From Rubripirellula tenax (GTDB lineage Bacteria > Planctomycetota > Planctomycetia > Pirellulales > Pirellulaceae): 64,000 nt of DNA. How positions within the stretch are numbered: position 1 is the stretch's first letter; each line of letters starts with the position of its first letter. A model generated the notes under the pieces. It worked only from the letters and a program-made list of their open reading frames with translations, was not told the origin of the DNA and did not search any database. Positions 1 through 9,105 of the stretch are shown here, in pieces. The DNA is taken from assembly GCF_007860125.1 (NCBI RefSeq), contig NZ_SJPW01000001.1:1425900-1489899 (forward strand). The letters are read 5' to 3'. Made by a program: the position numbers and the translations under genes.

Positions 1-1
1 C

Positions 2-643
2 GAACGAATCGGTGCCGAGATGCGGCGCGTCTTCACGGCTCCGTCGTTCGTTGACGGACTCAGGCACTTGATCGACTGCCATCTGGATGAAGTCGTGCTA
101 CCCGAGCTAGTGAGCGTGGATCTGGATTCATTGAAAACCACGTCTGATCATTTGGCACGACGCGACTTCCCCATCGTGATGGCCTGCTTTTTAATACATG
201 CCGATGCACCGGAGCATGCTCTTCAATCGATCACCCAGCGATGGAAACTTTCGAACGAGGAAGTTCGCCGAGTCACCGCCGCGATAACGCATCACGAAAC
301 CGTCATCCACGCCGATCGGCTCGCTTGGTCGACGGTCCAGCCCTGTTTGACCGATCGTGATGCCGATGTCATCATCGAAGTTGCGACGGCCATCACGCAC
401 CAACGCGGCCACGATGTCAACGGCTTGTCGATTGCCCGCAAAGCCTTGACGTTGCCAGCGGACGAACTCAACCCGCCACCACTGCTAACCGGCGACGTCT
501 TGCGGTCGCTCGGAATTCCCGCCGGACCGCAATACAAAGCGATCCTGCAAGCGGTCCGCGACGCCCAGCTCGACGGCACGATTCGGACTCGCGACGAGGC
601 GATCGCCATGGCCAGGATCGATAAGCCGGGAAGCACTTCTTGA
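2..643 (+). CDS. CCA tRNA nucleotidyltransferase / poly(A) polymerase family, C-terminal part (5' truncated by window)
   Basis: The reading frame is open from base 2, so only the C-terminal 213 residues are present. The start of the fragment (ERIGAEMRRVF) and the PELVSVD segment match the helical body that follows the nucleotidyltransferase head in class II CCA-adding enzymes, where ERI..E...ll and a following ilPE are typical. The rest is an all-helical region with HD-like spacing but no clear HD metal motif. The enzyme would add or repair the CCA end of tRNAs in the cytoplasm, which fits the tRNA-Pro gene at 44516-44589 lacking an encoded CCA. The catalytic head lies outside the window, so a poly(A) polymerase role cannot be excluded. 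The next gene starts 36 bases downstream on the same strand. Confidence 0.65.
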   Translation, partial: ERIGAEMRRVFTAPSFVDGLRHLIDCHLDEVVLPELVSVDLDSLKTTSDHLARRDFPIVMACFLIHADAPEHALQSITQRWKLSNEEVRRVTAAITHHETVIHADRLAWSTVQPCLTDRDADVIIEVATAITHQRGHDVNGLSIARKALTLPADELNPPPLLTGDVLRSLGIPAGPQYKAILQAVRDAQLDGTIRTRDEAIAMARIDKPGSTS

Positions 644-679
644 ATTCACCCACACCACTTCAACAACGCTGAGACTTCT

Positions 680-1747
680 ATGACTGACGCGTCCGACACA
701 CAGCAATGGTTCGGCACCGACCTGGGCCCTGGACAATCGGTGAATACCGAAATTGAGGTGACCGAAAGTTACAGCGGGCGAAATATCGCGATCCCAATTC
801 AGGTTCGGCGCGGGCTCCGCCCCGGCCCCACCGTGTTCGTCAGCGCCGCGCTTCATGGCGACGAACTCAACGGCACCGGTGCCATTCGCACGTTGATTGG
901 TGATGATTCGTGGACTCTCGATTCCGGCACGCTCTTGATGATTCCGGTGCTGAATTTGTTGGGTTTTGAACGGCACTCGCGTTACCTTCCCGACCGCCGC
1001 GATTTGAACCGTTGCTTTCCCGGGTCGGCCGGTGGCAGTATGGCATCGCGATTGGCCAAAGTCATCTTTGACTCCGTCGTTGCACGATGCGACTACGGAA
1101 TCGACTTACACACAGCCGCCGTCCGTCGCACCAACTTTCCGAACGTACGCGCGAACCTTGACCAAGACGAGTGCTTGCGATTGGCAACAGCATTCGGATG
1201 CGGAATCTTGCTCCACGGCATTGGTCCTAAGGGATCGCTGCGCCGCGAAGCGACCAATCTGGGATGCCCGACAATCGTGGTCGAAGGTGGTGAAGTCTGG
1301 AAGGTCGAGTCGTCGGTCGCCGAGTGCATGACGCGAGGGGTTTTGAATGTGATGAAGGAACTTGGCATGATGCAGGGCGAACCGATCTTGCCCGATTCGC
1401 AGGTCATGATTCGAGAAACGAAGTGGCTGCGAGCCGAACGGGGTGGATTCATGTCGATGCACTGTGCCCCAGGCGATAGCGTCGAGAAAGGTCAAGCGAT
1501 CGCCACCAACAGCAGTTTGTTGGCCGAAGACCAAAACCGACTCGAAGCACCTTTTTCCGGAATCATCATCGGCATGACGACGTTGCCCGCCGTCCAACCG
1601 GGCGAACCCGTCGTGCACGTGGGCCGACTTGCGAATACCAAATCAGTCCGCCGACACGCGAAACAGGTCGCCGGCGACGATGTTCAGCGCACAGCGCACG
1701 AGCATTTGGCGACCAACATCCAAGTCACAACGCCGACGGAAGAATGA
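680..1747 (+). CDS. Succinylglutamate desuccinylase/aspartoacylase family zinc hydrolase (M14-like)
   Basis: A 355-residue protein of the AstE/AspA family, which cleaves N-acyl amino acids with a zinc-bound water. Visible ligands are the HGDE motif near residue 60 (His and Glu) and a later His in GIDLHTA near residue 140. The Glu in VVEGGE near residue 205 may be catalytic. The C-terminal third (residues about 255-330, with APGDSVEKGQ and EAPFSGII) resembles a biotinyl/lipoyl-like beta-sandwich common in this subfamily. No signal peptide is seen, so it is probably cytoplasmic. Members are often found near rimK in other bacteria; here a RimK gene lies 16 kb away. The substrate is not deducible. 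Confidence 0.8.
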   Translation: MTDASDTQQWFGTDLGPGQSVNTEIEVTESYSGRNIAIPIQVRRGLRPGPTVFVSAALHGDELNGTGAIRTLIGDDSWTLDSGTLLMIPVLNLLGFERHSRYLPDRRDLNRCFPGSAGGSMASRLAKVIFDSVVARCDYGIDLHTAAVRRTNFPNVRANLDQDECLRLATAFGCGILLHGIGPKGSLRREATNLGCPTIVVEGGEVWKVESSVAECMTRGVLNVMKELGMMQGEPILPDSQVMIRETKWLRAERGGFMSMHCAPGDSVEKGQAIATNSSLLAEDQNRLEAPFSGIIIGMTTLPAVQPGEPVVHVGRLANTKSVRRHAKQVAGDDVQRTAHEHLATNIQVTTPTEE

Positions 1748-1766
1748 TGCCAGCGGTTCGGCAATC

Positions 1767-1801
1767 AAGTAGCCATCAGGCCCCGTGCGGTGGCTACTTT
1801 A
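1767..1801 (+). terminator. Possible terminator hairpin after the aspartoacylase-like gene
   Basis: AAGTAGCCA (1767-1775) is a perfect inverted repeat of TGGCTACTT (1791-1799), with a 15-base loop. Only a short T run follows, so it is a weak intrinsic terminator. The rest of 1748-1962 holds no convincing gene. A second small hairpin (ACCGGG/CCCGGT, 1837-1857) is also visible. Confidence 0.45.
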
Positions 1802-1962
1802 CGTGACACGTCAGGGGGACACACATTCGGACTTGCACCGGGGGACAATCACCCGGTATGGAACAACTCACAAATGTTCAGAACGCAGTCGGCGGCCAAG
1901 GATGGCCGTGTCGATCAGGTTGCCCGTAAAGCACGCGGGCGACTCAGGCAGGGAGGCCTGGT

Positions 1963-3114
1963 GTGGCAAATACGCGGAGTCGCTCACGAAAAACATCGTG
2001 GTTTCCATCGATGTTCAAGATGCTGTTGCTGGCCGTTTTCGGCAGCGGTGGTGTCGGCTACTTCAAGCCCGACTTTCCGGTCATCGGCCCGATCGTCGCG
2101 AGCATTTTTCAGCGTGGTGAACCGAATCGCGATGGTGCGTCGGCGATCGATCGCATCACCCAAATCGATCCGGGACCCACATCGCCACAAACGACCGCTC
2201 CGCCGCGTTCGAACTCGTCGCCACCCGCCGGCAATCTGAATCCGCGTTCAACGAATCCCGTTCGGACGCGATTGGCATCGTCGCGGCGACCCGATGATCG
2301 AATATTGATCGCAACGTTCAACATCCAAGTTTTCGGCGAAAGCAAACTGGACAAACCCGATGTCGTCGAGACGTTGGCAAGCGTCATTCGTCAATTCGAT
2401 GTCATCGCAATTCAAGAAATTCGCGCGCAAAGCGACGACATCCTGCCGCGTTTCCTGGAAGCCGTCAACGCCGACGGCAGCCGATACGCCTTCCTGATCG
2501 GCGAGCGATTGGGCCGCACCATCAGCACCGAACAGTACGCATTCCTTTACGATACGCGTCGCATCGAGCACGATCCCTATTCGTTCGGCACGATGACCGA
2601 CAAGAACGACTTGCTACACCGCGAACCCTTTGTCGCTCGCTTTCGCGCGCGGACGCCTTCGCCCGAGCGAGCATTCACCTTCTGGTTGGTCAACATTCAT
2701 ACCGACCCCGACGAAGTGCCAGCGGAGATCGCTGCGTTAGCGGAAGTCTTTCCCGTCATGCAGTCGGCGCGCGCGGACGAGGATGATGTCATCTTGCTGG
2801 GTGACCTGAACGCGTCCGAACACGAACTCGGACCGCTCGGACGGTTACCGGGAATGGATTGGGTCGTTCGCGATACGAGTACGAACACACGACAAAGTAA
2901 AGCGTACGACAACATTTTGTTTGACCGACGGTCGACCCGTGAAGCGACCGGCCAATGGGGCGTGATGAACCTCGAAAGCGTTTTCGGCATCACCAGAGAA
3001 CAAGCGATTGAGGTTTCCGATCACCTGCCAGTTTGGGCAGAATTTTCTGTGTGGGAATCCATCACACCCGGCGTCGCCAACAGCAACGATCCGGTGGATT
3101 CGCAACGAAGGTAG
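1963..3114 (+). CDS. Endonuclease/exonuclease/phosphatase (EEP, DNase I-like) family protein
   Basis: A 383-residue protein with a GTG start. Residues about 20-35 form a hydrophobic segment (MLLLAVFGSGGVGYF) that likely anchors it or acts as an export signal. A Pro/Ser-rich linker runs to about residue 105. The EEP fold then follows: ATFNIQVF (metal-binding Asn), IAIQEI (metal Glu), NIHTDPDE (His), LGDLNASE (Asp/Asn pair) and SDHLPVWAEF (catalytic Asp-His at the end). All hallmark catalytic residues are present, so it should be an active metal-dependent phosphodiesterase or nuclease. The substrate (DNA, phospholipid head group or other) cannot be told. A downstream ATG would remove the hydrophobic segment, so the GTG start is preferred. 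Confidence 0.8.
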   Translation: MANTRSRSRKTSWFPSMFKMLLLAVFGSGGVGYFKPDFPVIGPIVASIFQRGEPNRDGASAIDRITQIDPGPTSPQTTAPPRSNSSPPAGNLNPRSTNPVRTRLASSRRPDDRILIATFNIQVFGESKLDKPDVVETLASVIRQFDVIAIQEIRAQSDDILPRFLEAVNADGSRYAFLIGERLGRTISTEQYAFLYDTRRIEHDPYSFGTMTDKNDLLHREPFVARFRARTPSPERAFTFWLVNIHTDPDEVPAEIAALAEVFPVMQSARADEDDVILLGDLNASEHELGPLGRLPGMDWVVRDTSTNTRQSKAYDNILFDRRSTREATGQWGVMNLESVFGITREQAIEVSDHLPVWAEFSVWESITPGVANSNDPVDSQRR

Positions 3115-3281
3115 TGATCGATATCGGCATCAGCCGGGTATGATGCACCCAGCCAGCCGAATTCCACCAATGATCCGCGACTCTTTCGAATGACCTTGAT
3201 CATTGCAAATATCTCGTTCGCGTCCAAAACCGCCGGACCCTGCTGCGTGACGCGTTGCGGCACAGCCATGGCGATCGCATC

Positions 3282-5804
3282 ATGATCTCGCCCGACGAAC
3301 CGCGACTACCGGTCTCGGATTGCTTGGTCGAAATCGGTGACGCGATCGCAAAGCAGCTCCCCGTTGTCTTGAAGGCTCCGCCGGGGGCCGGAAAAACCAC
3401 GGGCGTCCCACCGTACCTGATGGAAACTTCCGTCTGTGGAAGTGGAAAAATTCTCTTGATCCAACCGCGTCGACTGGCTGCCCGTTCGGCTGCCGCACGA
3501 CTCGCATCGATCGTTGGCACGACACTGGGTGACGACGTCGGCTATCAAGTCCGCTTCGACAAGAAGGTCACGCGGAACACTCGGTTGATCGCGATGACAA
3601 CCGGAATCCTGATTCGCCGATTGCAGGATGATCCGTTGCTCGAAGACGTCTCGTGCGTCTTGCTGGACGAATTCCATGAACGAAGCCTCGAAGTCGACCT
3701 GGCACTGGGGATGTTGCATCGCATCCGAACGACGCTTCGTCCCGAACTAAGCTTGGTCGTCATGTCGGCGACCTTGGACCCGCAACCGATCGCCGACTTT
3801 CTTGGCAACGCACGTGCCATTATTAGCGAAGGACGAGCGTTCCCGGTAGACATCAAATACACCAAGACCACGTCGCGTGATCGGATCAGCGAACAGGTCG
3901 TCGGCGTTTTGCCCGATGTCCTGCGATCAACACCGGGTCATGTGCTCGTCTTCCTGCCGGGCGTCGGCGAAATCCGATCGACTCATCGAGCGATCGTCGA
4001 TCGACGCCTTGATCGTGATGCGACCGTCATGGAACTGTATGGAGACCTATCGCCCGGCGACCAGGACGCCGTCCTTGGTCCGTCGGATGTTCGCAAGATC
4101 ATTCTAGCGACCAATGTAGCCGAAACGTCGATCACGATTCCTGGTGTGACGGCCGTCATCGACAGCGGACAAGCTCGCGTGATGCGATTCGACCCCCACG
4201 TCGGCTTGCCCAAGCTGATGCTCGAATCCATATCGCAAGCATCCGCCGATCAACGCGCAGGCCGTGCCGGGCGGACAGCACCGGGCGTCTGCCATCGATT
4301 GTGGCCCGCAGCCGCGAACACAGCACGCCGACAACTCGATACACCGGAGATTGCTCGCGGCGATTTGTCCGACGCGGTCCTTACACTCGCCGCCTGGGGC
4401 GAAAAAGACGTGATGGCATTTCCTTGGTTGACCGCGCCGCCGTTGGACGCCGTCGATCAAGCCACGGAACTGCTGCGGCGCCTCAACGCGATCGACGAAT
4501 CGCGAAATGTCACGGAAACCGGACATCGAATGATTCGCTTGCCGCTGCATCCAAGGATGTCTCGTTTCATGATCGAAGCCGCCCATGATTCGATCGTCCC
4601 CGATGCCGCTATCGTCGCAGCGATTCTGACCGAACGAGATCCGTTTCGTGGCAGAATGCGTCCGGTTGTCACGCATTTAGTTGCTTGTGACATAAGTGAT
4701 CGACTGGAATGCATGAAACGGTTTCGCAACGGCGACTCATCGGCGGTCGAAAACGCACCAGCGGCACGGCAAATCCTTCGCGTTGCCGATCAAATCAAGC
4801 GAATGGTCGATCGCAGCGATGCCCAACCTTCACGCGTAGTCAGCGATCATCCGATCCAAGCGGCACTCTTAGCAGCGTATCCCGATCGAGTCGCCCGGCG
4901 GCGAAAGCCGGGTGATGCCCGCGGTTTGATGGTTGGCGGTCGTGGCGTCAAATTGGACCCTGGCTCGGCGTGTCGTGACGGAGATCTGTTTTTGTGCATC
5001 GACGTTGACGGACGTGGCACCGAAGCAAGCGTTCGCGCCGCAACCACAATCGATGAACGCTGGCTGGACAAGCGTTTGATGCTAGAAATCGACGAGCCGT
5101 TTTTCAATCCAACGCTGGCCGCCGTCGTCGCACGGCGTCGCCGCTACTTCGACGATCTGATGCTTTCCGAATCGCCGATCAAGTGCGAACCCTCAGCAGA
5201 GGTTGCGGCGTTGCTGGCTCGCCACGCGGCCTTGAACTTAGAAAACGTCTTCCCGGCGAAAGACAAAGACATCGCCGCGTTCATTGACCGAGTGAGATTC
5301 TTGACCGAGCATATGCCCGAACTTGAACTCTTACCCATGGACGATGCGGGCGTACGCGACGTCTTAGAACAGCTTTGTCAATCAAGAACGTCAATCAAGG
5401 AACTTAAAACGGCGCCATGGCTAGACCATCTGAAATCGCGATACGATTGGCAAACGCTGCAATCGATTGAGCAGTACGCGCCTGCGAAGATGAAGGTTCC
5501 CAGCGGCAATTCAATCACCGTTCACTATGCCGCCGATCGCAGACCTTGGATGGAAGTTCGCATTCAAGAATTGTTCGGATGGTCAACGACACCGAAGATT
5601 GCGGGCGGTCGAATTCCACTTCAACTTCATCTTCTGGGTCCGAACTATCGACCTCAACAGATCACCGAAGACCTTCAAAATTTCTGGAACGAAACCTACG
5701 CGCACGTGCGAAAAGAACTTCGTCGCCGATATCCGAAACACCATTGGCCCGACGACCCGACGGAGGCTGAAGCCACCACGCGTGGCCTTAAACCGAGACC
5801 GTGA
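3282..5804 (+). CDS. hrpB: ATP-dependent RNA helicase HrpB
   Basis: A DEAH-box superfamily 2 helicase of about 840 residues, the usual HrpB length. Motif I is APPGAGKTT, motif II is DEFH within LLDEFHERS, motif III is SAT (VVMSATLD), and motif VI is QRAGRAGRTAPG. The C-terminal half carries the HA2-like and HrpB-specific regions (NSITVHYAADRRPWMEVRIQ). The frame extends upstream to a TTG at 3255, but the ATG at 3282 gives the canonical N-terminus just ahead of motif I and is preferred. The role is RNA unwinding in mRNA or ribosome processing. It converges on cdd, whose stop lies 10 bases away. Confidence 0.93.
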   Translation: MISPDEPRLPVSDCLVEIGDAIAKQLPVVLKAPPGAGKTTGVPPYLMETSVCGSGKILLIQPRRLAARSAAARLASIVGTTLGDDVGYQVRFDKKVTRNTRLIAMTTGILIRRLQDDPLLEDVSCVLLDEFHERSLEVDLALGMLHRIRTTLRPELSLVVMSATLDPQPIADFLGNARAIISEGRAFPVDIKYTKTTSRDRISEQVVGVLPDVLRSTPGHVLVFLPGVGEIRSTHRAIVDRRLDRDATVMELYGDLSPGDQDAVLGPSDVRKIILATNVAETSITIPGVTAVIDSGQARVMRFDPHVGLPKLMLESISQASADQRAGRAGRTAPGVCHRLWPAAANTARRQLDTPEIARGDLSDAVLTLAAWGEKDVMAFPWLTAPPLDAVDQATELLRRLNAIDESRNVTETGHRMIRLPLHPRMSRFMIEAAHDSIVPDAAIVAAILTERDPFRGRMRPVVTHLVACDISDRLECMKRFRNGDSSAVENAPAARQILRVADQIKRMVDRSDAQPSRVVSDHPIQAALLAAYPDRVARRRKPGDARGLMVGGRGVKLDPGSACRDGDLFLCIDVDGRGTEASVRAATTIDERWLDKRLMLEIDEPFFNPTLAAVVARRRRYFDDLMLSESPIKCEPSAEVAALLARHAALNLENVFPAKDKDIAAFIDRVRFLTEHMPELELLPMDDAGVRDVLEQLCQSRTSIKELKTAPWLDHLKSRYDWQTLQSIEQYAPAKMKVPSGNSITVHYAADRRPWMEVRIQELFGWSTTPKIAGGRIPLQLHLLGPNYRPQQITEDLQNFWNETYAHVRKELRRRYPKHHWPDDPTEAEATTRGLKPRP

Positions 5805-5813
5805 TTCACAACG

Positions 5814-6230
5814 TTAGCGATGACTTGGCAAGTGCGACGAATCGAACGCATCGGGCAACAACTGGTTCAGGTTTCGAGTCCGCCGCGCACCGTCGATCAC
5901 GTCGACCATCACGACGAGTGTGTCGGTGCAAAACTCGGCCAAGAATTGGCGACAGGCGCCGCATGGCGTGACACCGCCAACACTGGCGATCGCGATCGCT
6001 TTCCAACGACGATGGCCCGCCGCAACCGCCGACGATGCGGCGACCCGTTCGGCGCAAAGGCACATCGAATAGCTCGCATTTTCAACGTTGCATCCGCAAA
6101 CGATTGTTCCGTCGTCCATCAACATCGCAGCACCGACATAAAAATGACTGTGCGGGGCGTAGGCTTGGTCACGCGCGCTGATAGCGGAATGAACCAATCG
6201 GTCAATCTCGTGGGGTTTCAACTCAGTCAT
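5814..6230 (-). CDS. cdd: Cytidine deaminase
   Basis: A 138-residue enzyme converting cytidine or deoxycytidine to uridine or deoxyuridine in pyrimidine salvage. The zinc site is complete: CAERVAA supplies Cys and the catalytic Glu, and TPCGACRQFLAEF supplies the PCxxC pair. VGAAMLMDDG and CNVENASYSMCLCAERV are also family-typical. It is the second gene of a minus-strand pair, 69 bases downstream of deoA, giving a coherent (deoxy)nucleoside catabolic operon. The length is that of a homotetrameric cytidine deaminase. Confidence 0.93.
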   Translation of the reverse strand: MTELKPHEIDRLVHSAISARDQAYAPHSHFYVGAAMLMDDGTIVCGCNVENASYSMCLCAERVAASSAVAAGHRRWKAIAIASVGGVTPCGACRQFLAEFCTDTLVVMVDVIDGARRTRNLNQLLPDAFDSSHLPSHR

Positions 6231-6299
6231 ACTGCTAATCGAAATCGAATCATTGCGGTGAAAAAATTGTCGATCGACGCCCTCGGTTTCGTCGCCTCA

Positions 6300-7613
6300 C
6301 TATCGGCCAACACCCAATCGGCCAAGGATCAACGGACTCTTGCAGACGGGGCCATCCACGACTTCAACGGCGTTGGCAAGTAGCTTAGCATAATCGTTTG
6401 CTTGGACCGTGGAACAATGGAGCGTCAAAATCGGCTCGCCACGTTTCACCGGGTCACCAACACTGTGATGTACGCGAACTCCGACAGCGTGATCAATCGG
6501 ATCTCCCTTTTTGCGTCTCCCACCCCCCATGGCTACAACGACCTGCCCTATAGAACTGCAATCGAAACGGGCGACAAAGCCATCGTGATCCGCGGTAATT
6601 TCGGTTTGCGGGGCAAGGCGTCGCGGTTGGCTCAGTCGTCCACCCTGTGCGGCAATCATTCGTTCAAACCTTTCCATCGCACTACCGTCATCGAGCGTGG
6701 ACGCCAAACGGGTTCGAGCCGAATCTAGCGAAGGCGCGACGCCGACTTGAACGAGTAAGTCGGCACAAAGTTCGATTGTCAAATCTCGCACGGCACCCGA
6801 TTGCCCCGCCAAGACGTCGATCGATTCGTTGACTTCGATCGCATTGCCGATGGCGCGGCCGAGCGGTTGGTCCATGTCCGTGATCAACGCGGTCGTCGGC
6901 AATCCGGCCTCGCCGCCCACCGCAACTAACGAATCGGCAAGCCGCAGCGCGTCGGATTCGGTTTTCATGAATGCGGCTGAACCGGCTTTGACATCCATGA
7001 CGAGAGCATCCAAATTGGCGGCCAATTTTTTGCTCAGGATGCTGGCCGTGATCAACGGTATCGATTCCACCGTCCCGGTCACGTCACGCAATGCGTACAG
7101 TCGTCGATCGGCCGGCGCGATCCGCTCGCTGGCACCGATAATGAACGCACCGACTTCTTTCAAAATCCGACTTGATTCCTGGTCGGACAAATCAACGGTG
7201 AATCCTTCGATCGATTCCAACTTGTCCAGCGTCCCGCCAGTCAACCCCAAACCGCGCCCGCTGACCATCGGAACGTCGACGTCACAGGCCGCCAGCAACG
7301 GCGCAAGGATCAAGGACACTTTGTCGCCCAAGCCACCCGTGCTGTGTTTGTCGACACGCGGTCGCCCGCTCGCCAGTCGTCCCTCGGCCAATCTGTCCGG
7401 TCGTGGCAGTCGATCCCCACTTTCCAACATCGCGCGGGTCAGCGTTGCGATCTCGCGTCGGTTCATGCCCCTTATGCAGATCGCCATCGCCAAAGCTGAC
7501 ATTTGGTAGTCGGTGACCGCTCCGGAACAAAATCCTTCGATCAAAAATCGAATTTCATCATCGGAAAGTTCATTGCCGTCGCGTTTTTTAACCAGCAGTG
7601 TGGATGCAAGCAT
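6300..7613 (-). CDS. deoA: Thymidine (pyrimidine-nucleoside) phosphorylase
   Basis: Catalyses phosphorolysis of thymidine to thymine and deoxyribose-1-phosphate. Family signatures include KKRDGNELSDDEI near the start, DKHSTGGLGDKVSLIL (phosphate loop), SGRGLGLTGGTLDKLE (the glycosyl-transferase family signature) and MDVKAGSAAFMK. The C-terminal alpha/beta domain is complete. The frame stays open upstream to 7748, but homologues begin right at the KKRDG segment, so the ATG at 7613 is chosen, giving about 437 residues. It is followed on the same strand by cdd, and its 5' end lies close to the divergent htrA-like gene. Confidence 0.93.
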   Translation of the reverse strand: MLASTLLVKKRDGNELSDDEIRFLIEGFCSGAVTDYQMSALAMAICIRGMNRREIATLTRAMLESGDRLPRPDRLAEGRLASGRPRVDKHSTGGLGDKVSLILAPLLAACDVDVPMVSGRGLGLTGGTLDKLESIEGFTVDLSDQESSRILKEVGAFIIGASERIAPADRRLYALRDVTGTVESIPLITASILSKKLAANLDALVMDVKAGSAAFMKTESDALRLADSLVAVGGEAGLPTTALITDMDQPLGRAIGNAIEVNESIDVLAGQSGAVRDLTIELCADLLVQVGVAPSLDSARTRLASTLDDGSAMERFERMIAAQGGRLSQPRRLAPQTEITADHDGFVARFDCSSIGQVVVAMGGGRRKKGDPIDHAVGVRVHHSVGDPVKRGEPILTLHCSTVQANDYAKLLANAVEVVDGPVCKSPLILGRLGVGR

Positions 7614-7713
7614 GCCTGAGAGTGCTTTCTCGAATGTTCGGTCCGATACAGAAGTTGCATTGACCGTTATATTGTCTGCGGATGACCAACGCGATTCGCC
7701 TCGGAGCTCTCGG

Positions 7714-9048
7714 ATGATCAAAGCCCCCCCATTTATGTCTAAACACATGACTCAGTTCATCGTATTCATGGCAGTTGCCGTCGGCTTGAACATCCCGACT
7801 CATGCGCAAACCTCTGCCACTGCCGAAATTCAAGCCGGCCCCCGAGCTTTGTCCAATGCCTTCCGGGCCGCAGCCAAGCAAGCCACGCCGGCGGTGGTCA
7901 CGATTTTGTCGTACGGACAACCAGTCGCTCGCCCTAACCAATCGGGCACCGCGAACGAAAAGTCCGACGACAACTCGCCGATCGAGGCGGACGAAAAACA
8001 ACTGACCGGCATCGGCAGCGGGGTCATCGTCGACGCCGACGGTATGGTCATCACGAACAACCATGTGATTGCCAATGCAAAACGCGTCGTTGTTCAGATG
8101 TCCGACGAAACGGAACACGAAGTAACGAAAGTCTTTGGCGACCCGGCCAGCGACGTGGCGACGCTAAAGATCATCAGCGACAGTCCACTTCCTCACGCGC
8201 AGGTTGGCGATTCGAACGCGATCGAAATTGGCGACTGGGTACTGGCCATCGGCAGCCCCTTTCGTCTCGAAGCGACCGTCAGCGCCGGCATCATCAGCGC
8301 CAAAAACCGCACCATCCGTCGCATCGACCGCGGCCGATTGATCCAAACCGACGCGGCCATCAACCCCGGCAACTCGGGAGGCCCGTTGATCGATCTGGAT
8401 GGAAAAGTGGTCGCGATCAGCACGGCCATCGCCACACGAAACGGCGGCTATCAAGGCATCGGCTTCGCGATCCCCATCAATCAAGCCAAGTGGATTGCCG
8501 AAGAACTGGCCAAGCACGGCAAAGTACGGCGTGCGGCCATCGGCATTCGCATTGCCGAACTGACACCCAAGATTGCCAAGAAATTCGACTTGCCGGTCGG
8601 GCTGGGGATCCTGGCCTACCAAATCATCGAAGGATCGGCTGCCGAACGAGGCGGAATCCAACCGCTCGATGTGATCGTTGAGATTGACGGTGAATCAATC
8701 AATGATCCCGCCAGCCTGCAATCGGCGGTAGAACGCTTGCCCGTCGGTTCATTCCAAGAATTCAAAGTCTTTCGCGCCGGCAAGGAAGTCACGCTTCAAA
8801 TTGAAATCGCGTCGATGGAGGATCCGACGTTGTCAAAGGATGCAGAATCGACATCGAAAGATCAAACCCCCGAACAAACCAATGCACCGGATCGCACCAC
8901 GGCACCCGATCCGGTCGCCGCCGATGACGACGCAGATCGTGAAAATGGCGAATCGGAAAAAGCGGCCGAAAAGATGGACGAAGCGGAAATCGACCAAGCC
9001 GATGCGTCGGGCGTGCCTTCTGATATCCCGGTATTGCCGAAACCCTAA
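7714..9048 (+). CDS. HtrA/DegP-like periplasmic serine protease (S1C) with one PDZ domain
   Basis: A trypsin-like protease for envelope protein quality control. The N-terminus holds a signal peptide ending around THA-QT. The ATG at 7714 has a GGAG 7 bases upstream; ATG 7735 is an alternative. The catalytic triad is visible: His in ITNNHVIA (about 117), Asp in PASDVATLKI (about 147) and Ser in NPGNSGGPL (about 221). One PDZ domain follows (about 275-365, with ERGGIQPLDVIVEIDG). A low-complexity acidic tail of about 70 residues, rich in Asp, Glu, Ala and Pro, ends the protein. A second PDZ, as in DegP, is absent, so it is closer to DegS/HhoA-type enzymes. It is divergent from deoA. Confidence 0.9.
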   Translation: MIKAPPFMSKHMTQFIVFMAVAVGLNIPTHAQTSATAEIQAGPRALSNAFRAAAKQATPAVVTILSYGQPVARPNQSGTANEKSDDNSPIEADEKQLTGIGSGVIVDADGMVITNNHVIANAKRVVVQMSDETEHEVTKVFGDPASDVATLKIISDSPLPHAQVGDSNAIEIGDWVLAIGSPFRLEATVSAGIISAKNRTIRRIDRGRLIQTDAAINPGNSGGPLIDLDGKVVAISTAIATRNGGYQGIGFAIPINQAKWIAEELAKHGKVRRAAIGIRIAELTPKIAKKFDLPVGLGILAYQIIEGSAAERGGIQPLDVIVEIDGESINDPASLQSAVERLPVGSFQEFKVFRAGKEVTLQIEIASMEDPTLSKDAESTSKDQTPEQTNAPDRTTAPDPVAADDDADRENGESEKAAEKMDEAEIDQADASGVPSDIPVLPKP

Positions 9049-9105
9049 ACGGGCAATCTGCCAACGTGATTCATTCGCCGGCATTTGGGTCGCGAACGGT
9101 TCCGA

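Noticed and set aside
1785-2239. Two overlapping plus-strand frames upstream of the EEP-family gene
   Set aside because: Arg-rich translations with no signal or domain; the EEP protein frame explains the region.
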